From positions 608,001 through 672,000 of the forward strand of contig NZ_AP018907.1 of the NCBI RefSeq assembly GCF_003966715.1: 64,000 nucleotides of DNA, given 5' to 3'. The DNA comes from Blastochloris tepida. Lineage in GTDB: Bacteria > Pseudomonadota > Alphaproteobacteria > Rhizobiales > Xanthobacteraceae. Both the position numbers and the translations under genes were made by a program. The notes below the pieces were generated by a model. That model searched no databases. It had not been told where the DNA came from and was given only the letters and a program-made list of their open reading frames with translations. Below, in pieces: positions 56,824-64,000 of this stretch. Numbering within the stretch: the stretch's first letter is position 1; each line of letters starts with the position of its first letter.

Positions 56824-57426
56824 GAAGGCGATCGCCTCGAAGCCCATCACCAGACCGGCGAGCATGCTGGCCACCGCGATGACCGCCACCGTGCCCAGGG
56901 CGTAGCCCACCGCGACCACCCGGCCGTCGTGCTCAAGGAGGCCGAGCGACAGCACCGCGATGGCGATGCCCGGCGGAATGTTGCCGATGATCGGCACCGG
57001 CAGCATCATCGCCACCGCCAGCACGGCGATCACCGCGCCGAACACCTGCCGGCCGGTGCCGGAGGTGAGAATCTGCAGGCGCGGCGAGGCCAGCCGCTCC
57101 ACCCGCACGATCCAGGGCAGCGCCTTCTCCAGCACCTTGGCGAAGCTGCCGCGGGCAAATCCTCGGGTGCGGATGGCGGCCGGCAGCCAGGGCTCCTCGC
57201 GGCCGAAGGCGAGCTGCAGCGCCAGGATCAGCACGGCGCAGCCGGTGATCACCGAGATGCCGGGCACCATCGGAAAGCAGTTGGGAATGGCAAGCACCAG
57301 GAACAGCGCGCCGAACGCCTTGTGCTCCAGGCGGTGGAAAATCTCGCCGAACGTGACTTGGCCATCGGGATCCCCGACCGCCAGTTCGGACAAGAGATCA
57401 GACGTGCGGCGACCGGCGGCGGACAT
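56821..57426 (-). CDS. exoD: Exopolysaccharide synthesis protein ExoD
   Basis: ExoD-family membrane protein, linked in rhizobia to exopolysaccharide production. I start at MSAAGRRTSD (57426), where AGGGAAG stands upstream; an ATG eight codons earlier has no such site. The 201 residues include the ExoD core GQVTFGEIFHRLEHKAFGAL and FLVLAIPNCFPMVPGISVIT, then helices at about 130-160 (VFGAVIAVLAVAMMLPVPII) and 170-200. No other polysaccharide genes lie nearby. Confidence 0.88.
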   Translation of the reverse strand: MSAAGRRTSDLLSELAVGDPDGQVTFGEIFHRLEHKAFGALFLVLAIPNCFPMVPGISVITGCAVLILALQLAFGREEPWLPAAIRTRGFARGSFAKVLEKALPWIVRVERLASPRLQILTSGTGRQVFGAVIAVLAVAMMLPVPIIGNIPPGIAIAVLSLGLLEHDGRVVAVGYALGTVAVIAVASMLAGLVMGFEAIAF

Positions 57427-57564
57427 ACTCAACTTCCCTGTGCCCGCCATTAGGTGTCTTAGGCCGCGGGCGAAATCAAGGCTCGGTCGCAGCCCTCCGT
57501 GTCATCCCGCTGCCGGATCTGATCCGGATACCTCCTTGGTGTGTTGCCGGCTGGTCGCTCATGC

Positions 57565-57599
57565 GGTCTCCGGGAGGCCGGGGGGCGCTCCCGGAAACC
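57565..57599 (-). terminator. Hairpin behind usg
   Basis: GGTCTCCGGGAG (57565-57576) and CTCCCGGAAACC (57588-57599) pair with one mismatch, 4 nt after the usg stop. Resembles a shrunken B repeat. Confidence 0.6.
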
Positions 57600-57602
57600 C
57601 TG

Positions 57603-57884
57603 TCAGTGCAGCCGGAACAGGCCGTCGACCATCTTGAATTCGGCCGGCCCGATCAGCCGGCAATGCGCGACGGTGACCGAGTGCAGCGGCCCTTCGAGTT
57701 GGCGCTGCCAGAACTCCAGAAACCGGGTCAGCGTCGGAAACTCGGGATAGAGGTCGTATTCCTGCCAGACATAGGACTGCAGGAACCGGGGATAGTCGGG
57801 CAGACGATAGAGGATTTGGGCCGTGGTCAGACCGTAACCGGCGACCTGCTTGCGGAAATCGTCGCTCACACCAGGGCTCATCAT
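57603..57884 (-). CDS. usg: Usg family protein
   Basis: A small conserved alphaproteobacterial protein of unknown function, first seen beside a tryptophan gene in Zymomonas. From MMSPGVSDDFRKQ (57884; AAGGAG 9 nt upstream) it has 93 residues. The family core is GYGLTTAQILYRLPDYPRFL and SYVWQEYDLYPEFPTLTRFL, which is strongly conserved. The C-terminus VDGLFRLH is typical. No trp genes are near. Confidence 0.87.
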   Translation of the reverse strand: MMSPGVSDDFRKQVAGYGLTTAQILYRLPDYPRFLQSYVWQEYDLYPEFPTLTRFLEFWQRQLEGPLHSVTVAHCRLIGPAEFKMVDGLFRLH

Positions 57885-58012
57885 GTCGTCATGCTCCTTC
57901 AGGACGGCGGGGAAGGATTGTCGGAACAGCAGCGGCCAGGGACAAGTCACAATTCGTTTTCCAACGCCGGATCAAGGCGTTGGCAGCATTGATGGCGAAT
58001 TGCTGACAATGT

Positions 58013-58213
58013 TCAGCGCGTTGTGGCTGCGCGCGGCGCGATGGCGGCCAGGCGGTGCGCCGCCTGGCCACCGACCGGCAGCTCGCCGGTGAGGCCGAGC
58101 GCAACGACTTGGCGTTCCTTGACGGCGACGGCCGGGCCTTCCCCGGCGGCGGCGAACAGCGCAAGCAGCCCGGTACTCGACAGGGCCAGCAAGGACAGGC
58201 AGCGAACCAGCAT
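58013..58213 (-). CDS. Small exported peptide, unknown
   Basis: A 66-residue reading frame, MLVRCLSLLALSSTGLLALF followed by AAAGEGPAVAVKERQVV. The start at 58213 has a very good ribosome binding site (GTGGAGG, 5 nt before ATG). The first 22 residues look like a signal peptide, leaving a short basic-to-neutral mature part ending APRAATTR. I do not recognise it. A longer frame to 58267 is less likely. The ribosome binding site and signal peptide are the main evidence. Confidence 0.5.
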   Translation of the reverse strand: MLVRCLSLLALSSTGLLALFAAAGEGPAVAVKERQVVALGLTGELPVGGQAAHRLAAIAPRAATTR

Positions 58214-58546
58214 ATCGACCTCCACGATGTCGACGGCGCGTCCGCAGGACCGTGCGGACGGCCGCACAATTCACCATGCAAGCGATGGTCCAGCCGCTGC
58301 CGGTACCAATCCGTTAACGATGACGCTTCCGTGACCCGCTGGCGAAAATGCCGCACTCGCGGGGCCTGCCGGGGCGGGGCCGGTCTCGTCCGTGGGGGCG
58401 AATGACTGGAGGAAAGGGCAGGGCGCCAAGCGGCGCCGCAGCCGCAACGCTGGTTGCTTAAAAATCAGGCAGAATGCGAAATTGCTCGAAATTGCGGCGG
58501 GTAGCCGGTGCCGGCCGCCCGCCGGATGTTGAGGCGCGGGCTGGAT
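58214..58546. other. Spacer around 58.3 kb
   Basis: About 330 bp between the BdhA gene end and the small peptide gene. No credible gene; the sequence near 58440-58500 is less GC-rich (GCTTAAAAATCAGGCAGAAT). Confidence 0.5.
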
Positions 58547-59329
58547 TCACTGCGCGGTCCAGCCGCCGTCCATGCTGAGCGAGGTGCCGCGCAGGTTGGA
58601 GGCGGCGTCCGAGCACAGGAACAGCACCAGCTCGCCGAGCTGCTCGGGCGTGACGAACTGCTTGGAGGGCTGCTTCTCGCTCAACAGCTCGCGGCTCGCC
58701 TCCTCATTGCTGATGCCCTTGCGGGCGGCGATGGCGTCGATCTGCTTCTGCACCAGCGGCGTGAGCACCCAGCCGGGGCAGATGGCGTTGGCGGTGATAC
58801 CGGTCTCGGCCGTCTCCAGCCCCACCACCTTGGTCAGGCCGAGGATGCCGTGCTTGGCGGCGACGTAGGCGGACTTGTTGATCGAGGCGACGAGGCCGTG
58901 CGCCGAGGCGATGTTGATGATGCGCCCCCAATTGCGCGCCTTCATGCCCGGCAAGGCGTACTTGATGGCGTAGAATGCCGCCGACAGGTTGATGGAGAGC
59001 ACCTGCTCCCACTTCTCCTCCGGGAAGTCCTCCACCGGCGACACGAACTGGATGCCGGCATTGTTGACCAGAATGTCGAGCCGGCCGAACTGGGCGATCG
59101 TTGCCTCGATCAGCCCCCTGGTCTCGGCGGGCTTCGACAGGTCGGCGCCATTGTAGGCGGCGCGCACCTTGTGGGTTTCGGCGATGCCCGCCCGCAGCTT
59201 CTCGATCTCGGCCGGCTCGCCGAAGCCGTTCAGCATCACGTCGGCGCCCTTGGCGGCGAGCGCCTGCGCAATCCCCAGCCCGATGCCGCTGGTCGAGCCG
59301 GTGACCACCGCCACTTTGCCCTTCAACAT
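58547..59329 (-). CDS. bdhA: 3-hydroxybutyrate dehydrogenase
   Basis: Short-chain dehydrogenase that interconverts D-3-hydroxybutyrate and acetoacetate, part of polyhydroxybutyrate breakdown. From MLKGKVAVVTGSTSGIGLG (59329; GGGGAGACGAAC upstream) it has 260 residues, the family length. NAD site TGSTSGIGLG, NNAG (VNNAGIQFVSPVEDFP), catalytic Ser in IASAHGLVASINKSAY and YVAAK for Tyr/Lys are present, and the C-terminus LSMDGGWTAQ is characteristic of this enzyme. Confidence 0.93.
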   Translation of the reverse strand: MLKGKVAVVTGSTSGIGLGIAQALAAKGADVMLNGFGEPAEIEKLRAGIAETHKVRAAYNGADLSKPAETRGLIEATIAQFGRLDILVNNAGIQFVSPVEDFPEEKWEQVLSINLSAAFYAIKYALPGMKARNWGRIINIASAHGLVASINKSAYVAAKHGILGLTKVVGLETAETGITANAICPGWVLTPLVQKQIDAIAARKGISNEEASRELLSEKQPSKQFVTPEQLGELVLFLCSDAASNLRGTSLSMDGGWTAQ

Positions 59330-59629
59330 GTTCGTCTCCCCGTTTCCCGTTCCTCGCGGACCGTACGGTCCCGCTGAACCGTTCCGGTGCAGCTTACACG
59401 ATGGCGGCGGGATGGAAGACGCCGGCTGCGTGTCTGCCGCAACGTGATGCTGGACCGGCCAGCGACATGTTGGCACTCCCCCGCAGCGAGTGCCAATTTT
59501 TTGCCGGGCCCCTCTTGCGGGGGGCTCGGGTGTCGCCTATCTGGCGGCTCGGACGGCGGCCCGCCTGAAGAGGGGGTGCCGGTCTCTGCGTGATTTATTC
59601 AGCAAACTCAATGTTTCAGGAGGAATGAC
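59330..59629. other. Divergent spacer bdhA-groES
   Basis: About 300 bp with the CIRCE element at 59470-59496. The 5' leader of groESL lies downstream of it. No gene seen. Confidence 0.6.
59470..59496 (+). promoter_or_regulatory. CIRCE element (HrcA operator) of groESL
   Basis: TTGGCACTC-N9-GAGTGCCAA, the inverted repeat bound by the repressor HrcA (consensus TTAGCACTC-N9-GAGTGCTAA with a compensated change A-T to G-C in each arm). It predicts heat-inducible groESL. Confidence 0.93.
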
Positions 59630-59944
59630 ATGAAGTTCCGGCCGCTCCATGATCGCGTCGTGGTCAAGCGCATCGACGCTGAGCATAAGACAGCCGGGGG
59701 GATCATCATTCCCGATACGGCCAAGGAAAAGCCCCAGCAGGGCGAAGTTCTGGCGGTCGGCCCGGGCGGGCGCGACGAAGCCGGCAAGCTGGTCGCGCTC
59801 GACGTCAAGGTCGGCGACCGGGTGCTGTTCGGCAAGTGGTCGGGCACCGAGGTCAAGATCGACGGCACCGAGGTGCTGATCATGAAAGAGTCCGACATCA
59901 TGGGCGTGATCGACGGCGCCGAGGCCTCCAAGAAGGCTGCCTGA
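59630..59944 (+). CDS. groES: Co-chaperonin GroES
   Basis: GroES caps the GroEL cavity. The 104-residue protein has the standard sequence: [20 protein letters not shown], mobile loop [20 protein letters not shown], and [32 protein letters not shown] precedes the ATG. It is followed by groEL after an unusual 218-nt spacer with tandem repeats. Controlled by the CIRCE element. Confidence 0.98.
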   Translation: MKFRPLHDRVVVKRIDAEHKTAGGIIIPDTAKEKPQQGEVLAVGPGGRDEAGKLVALDVKVGDRVLFGKWSGTEVKIDGTEVLIMKESDIMGVIDGAEASKKAA

Positions 59945-59948
59945 AATT

Positions 59949-60016
59949 GCAGGCTGCTTGAAACGGCAGGCTGCTTGAGACGGCAGGCTGCTTGAGACGG
60001 CAGGCTGCCTGAACAG
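59949..60016. repeat. 4 x 17 bp tandem repeat in the groES-groEL spacer
   Basis: GCAGGCTGCTTGAAACG (59949-59965), GCAGGCTGCTTGAGACG (59966-59982 and 59983-59999), GCAGGCTGCCTGAACAG (60000-60016). The unit resembles the groES end AAGGCTGCCTGA, so it may have arisen by duplication of the stop region. Confidence 0.85.
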
Positions 60017-60159
60017 CGAAAGCTGCCTGAGAGACTTCGCCTGATACGGCGCAGATGAGACGGCCGGGCCGGGCTCGGCCTCCACTTCGGACCCGATTGG
60101 AACGACGGCGGACCGCTCCGCCCGCCCGCGCACTGCGGGCGCGACAACCCAAGGACTGA

Positions 60160-61797
<1,638 letters not shown>

Positions 61798-61840
61798 TCG
61801 CGCCAGCGATCAGACGGACCGGTACTTCGAACGGGATACG

Positions 61841-61862
61841 CGGGGCGGCTTCGGCCGCCCCG
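61841..61862 (+). terminator. Terminator of groESL
   Basis: CGGGGCGGC-TTCG-GCCGCCCCG: a 9-bp stem with a stable TTCG tetraloop, followed by TTGCGTTT. Confidence 0.8.
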
Positions 61863-61943
61863 TTGCGTTTGGTGCCCCGTGGGATTGAAGCTTGCCGATG
61901 CGTAGCTTGATGCTGTTCCCAGGGGACCGGCTCGGCTCTCTTC

Positions 61944-62134
61944 TTCCCTCTCCCCTTGCGGGAGAGGGTGCCGAGCGATCGAACGATCGCGAGGCGGGTG
62001 AGGGGTGTCTCTTCAGGCGTGCGAACGTACGTACCCCTCACCCGGCTCGACCTCGCTGACGCTCGGTCTCGCCACCCTCTCCCGCAAGCGCGCGCGCCCG
62101 GGCGCGCGCAAGCGCGGCCCGGGTGGGAGAGGGA
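61944..62134. repeat. Dispersed repeat family C, copy 2, with GC insertion
   Basis: Same order as 12838-12990: CCCTCTCCCCTTGCGGGAGA, GCCGAGCGATCGAACGATCG, GGCGGGTGAGGGGTG, CCCCTCACCCGGCTCGACCT, CACCCTCTCCCGCAAG. The right arm is then interrupted by a GC-rich insertion with a perfect 20-bp palindrome at 62090-62109, before the arm finishes as GTGGGAGAGGGA. Confidence 0.85.
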
Positions 62135-62186
62135 AGAAAGCGGCGATCAATCGGGAAACCTGCGAGCCGATCCCGCGAGAAGCCAG

Positions 62187-63038
62187 TCAGCTCTGGCTCT
62201 GCCGCTGCATCTGGCTCTGGGCCGACATCGGCGACTGGCCGACATGGACCTCGACGGTGAGGCTTTCGCCCGCGCCGCCGCGGCGACTGCCGCGCACCGG
62301 GGCGGCGCCGAGATAGTCGAGCCCCATGGCGACGCGGACGTGGGCGTCGGTGATGCAGATGCCGTTGGTGGCGTCGAAGCCGATCCAGCCGAGATCGGGC
62401 ACGAACGCCTCGGCCCAGGCGTGGCTGGCCTCCGCCTCATCTCCGTCGCTGCCGCTGAAATAGTAGCCGCCGATATAGCGCGTCGGGATGCCGAGCCGGC
62501 GGGCGGTGGCAATGAAGATGTGGGTGATGTCCTGGCAGACGCCACGCTTCAGCGCGAAGGCCTCGGCGGCGGTGGTCGCCGCGTGGGTGGGGTCGCGGTC
62601 ATAGACCATGTCGTCGTTCAGCCGGGTGAGCAGCGCGTGCAGCCGGCTGAGGGGGGCGGGCTCGCTGCTGCCGGCGATGTCGAGCGCGAACGCCTCGATG
62701 GCCGGGTCGGCGCGGGTGAGGTCGGTTTCGCGCAGGAACAGCGACACCGGCAGCCGCTCCACCGTGCCGCGCACCACGCCGTTGGTGTCCTCGGTCTCGA
62801 CTTCGCCGGCGACCAGCACGTTGAGCTGGTCGATATGGCCATGCACCGAGAAGGTGTCGGTCAGATTGCCGAAGGCGTCCTCGTGGCGCTCCAGCCGGCA
62901 GTCGGCCGAAACCTCGACGCGCCAGTCCACGACATATTGGCCGTTATGGTTGCGCGGTGCCAGACGCAGGATCTGAATCAGCCCATTGACCGGCTGCTCG
63001 TAGCGGTAGCGGGTTTCGTGGCTGATGCAGATTCGCAT
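62187..63038 (-). CDS. Transglutaminase-like cysteine peptidase family protein
   Basis: A 283-residue protein with an N-terminal beta domain (MRICISHETRYRYEQPVNGL) and a transglutaminase-like core. The catalytic triad is intact: C168 in RGVCQDITHIF, H206 in ASHAWAEAFVPDLGWIGFD and D222 in that same strand. No signal peptide. It is 29 nt downstream of the alpha-E gene on the same strand. Such pairs accompany Anbu or ATP-grasp genes in many bacteria, where a role in making or cutting a peptide product has been proposed. Confidence 0.9.
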   Translation of the reverse strand: MRICISHETRYRYEQPVNGLIQILRLAPRNHNGQYVVDWRVEVSADCRLERHEDAFGNLTDTFSVHGHIDQLNVLVAGEVETEDTNGVVRGTVERLPVSLFLRETDLTRADPAIEAFALDIAGSSEPAPLSRLHALLTRLNDDMVYDRDPTHAATTAAEAFALKRGVCQDITHIFIATARRLGIPTRYIGGYYFSGSDGDEAEASHAWAEAFVPDLGWIGFDATNGICITDAHVRVAMGLDYLGAAPVRGSRRGGAGESLTVEVHVGQSPMSAQSQMQRQSQS

Positions 63039-63067
63039 GTCGGCGCGCCGGATGGATCAGCAGACTA

Positions 63068-64000
63068 TCACACGAGATACTGTTCGGTCACTTCGCTGCC
63101 GAGCCGATGATTGTCGGCGAGGAAGCCGGTGATGAACTCGTGCAGGCCGGTGCCGAAGATGGTCTCCATGCGGGCGTTCTGCAGCCGGGCGCGCATGGCG
63201 CGGGCGTGGCGCTGGGCCGAGCCCTGGCGGCCATACTGCTGGGCCAGCATGTCGAGATAGCGGGTGATGTTCTCGTAGCAGCTCGCCAGCGAGCGCGGCA
63301 TCTGCTCGTTGAGGATGAGGAAGTCGGCGACCAGCCAGGGCTTGACGCTCTGATTGTAGACCCAGTGGAACGAAGTGACGGCGGAGACCGCGCGCAGCAC
63401 GCTGGTCCACTGGTAGTAGTCGAGCGCGCCGCCGACATGCGACTGGTCGGGCAGCAGCAGGTGGTATTTCACGTCGAGGATGCGCGCGGTGTTGTCGGCG
63501 CGCTCGATATAGTGGCCGAGCCGCTCGAACCAGTAGGAGTCGCGGCGCAGCATGGTGCGCGAGGCCGAGCCGTCGAACAGCAGCGAGGCTTCCTTGACCT
63601 TGTTGAGGAAGCGGGTGACCTCGTCGCGGTCGAGCTTGCGACGGTTGAGCTTCTTCAGCTCCAGCCACACGTCGTTGACCGCCTCCCACATCTCGATGGT
63701 CAGCGCGGTGCGCACCGCGCGCGCATTGGCGCGGGCGGTCTCCAGACAGCTCACGATCGAGGACGGGTTCTCCGGCGAGAAGGCGAGGAACTCGGTGACG
63801 GTGCGCTCGGTGGCCTCGCGATAGTGCTTGTGGAAGGAATCGGCGCAGCCGGTGGTGGCGAGCGCCGATTCCCACTCGTTGGAGGAGCCGCCATAGGAGG
63901 TGGGCAGCGAGGCCATGCGCTGGGCGACCTCGATGGTGCGGGCGACGAACTCGGCTCGCTCGACGTAGCGGGCCAGCCAGTAAAGATTGTCAGCGGTGCG
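63068..64000 (-). CDS. Alpha-E domain protein (N-terminus beyond window)
   Basis: An all-helical alpha-E (DUF403) protein, function unknown. The frame runs from 64000, at most a few codons inside the gene start, to 63068, at least 310 residues. The first visible residues RTADNLYWLARYVERAEFVA are the conserved family N-terminus. Later motifs include RRDSYWFERLGHYIERADNT, DVKYHLLLP, and WTSVLRAVSAVTSFHWVYN. It is upstream of the transglutaminase gene; an ATP-grasp-type partner may lie beyond the window edge. Confidence 0.92.
   Translation of the reverse strand, partial: RTADNLYWLARYVERAEFVARTIEVAQRMASLPTSYGGSSNEWESALATTGCADSFHKHYREATERTVTEFLAFSPENPSSIVSCLETARANARAVRTALTIEMWEAVNDVWLELKKLNRRKLDRDEVTRFLNKVKEASLLFDGSASRTMLRRDSYWFERLGHYIERADNTARILDVKYHLLLPDQSHVGGALDYYQWTSVLRAVSAVTSFHWVYNQSVKPWLVADFLILNEQMPRSLASCYENITRYLDMLAQQYGRQGSAQRHARAMRARLQNARMETIFGTGLHEFITGFLADNHRLGSEVTEQYLV

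Noticed and set aside
59949..60016. Possible CRISPR-like array
   Set aside because: Direct 17-bp units without spacers. The same holds for all other tandem arrays here; none has unique spacers and no cas gene is present.

Overview
The window is 64 kb of GC-rich, gene-dense bacterial chromosome. Gene content and order point to an alphaproteobacterium of the order Hyphomicrobiales (Rhizobiales): a flgB-flgC-fliE-fliQ-fliR-flhB block with a divergent fliO, then cckA, recA and alaS; the F1-ATPase inhibitor zeta subunit; a purSQL-type purine cluster next to grxD and bolA; a GTTC-N7-GTTC SOS box at recA; and a CIRCE element at groESL. I cannot name genus or species from sequence alone. I see no tRNA or rRNA gene, insertion sequence, integrase, prophage or CRISPR array.

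Layout: 1-4711 flagellar basal body and export genes; 5025-12765 cckA, a periplasmic cache protein, recA and alaS; 13024-19308 a CPA2 antiporter, a rhodanese, an AT-rich orphan membrane gene, a TrmJ methyltransferase fused to a DUF559 domain, murI and rpsD; 19739-28091 grxD, bolA and the purine genes purL/purQ/purS/purC/purB with an Uma2-family gene between purQ and purL, and the zeta subunit divergent; 28340-39785 HdeD-like protein, a GAF-PAS-PAS-GGDEF-EAL protein, pxpBC divergent from pxpA, an orphan cofC, a P1-family peptidase, a PQQ-type sugar dehydrogenase and ccdA; 39891-45945 a complete liv branched-chain amino acid ABC transporter; 46234-51150 a flavin reductase, a Tat-exported DUF1254/DUF1214 protein, a DHCR24-like FAD oxidoreductase and a BcsS-like protein; 51286-54801 a self-contained TetR/HlyD/ABC-2 efflux operon with a clear operator; 54893-64000 small membrane and exported proteins, the Anbu proteasome homologue, exoD, usg, 3-hydroxybutyrate dehydrogenase, groESL, a transglutaminase and an alpha-E protein cut by the window edge.

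The most unusual property is the intergenic DNA. At least four families of dispersed palindromic repeats (called A to D here) sit between genes, together with many short tandem repeats (14-20 bp units, 2-4 copies). Copies of families A and B lie so tightly against minus-strand genes that the terminal TAG or TGA of the repeat is the stop codon of the gene: TAG from family A for purS, the P1 peptidase and the FAD oxidoreductase; TGA from family B for the antiporter, purL, purB and the GGDEF-EAL protein; TGA from the other end of an A copy for the AT-rich orphan gene. I regard this as the observation most worth following. Secondary candidates are the TrmJ-DUF559 fusion, the bacterial DHCR24-like enzyme, and the Anbu gene lying about 5.4 kb from transglutaminase and alpha-E genes, with groESL between.
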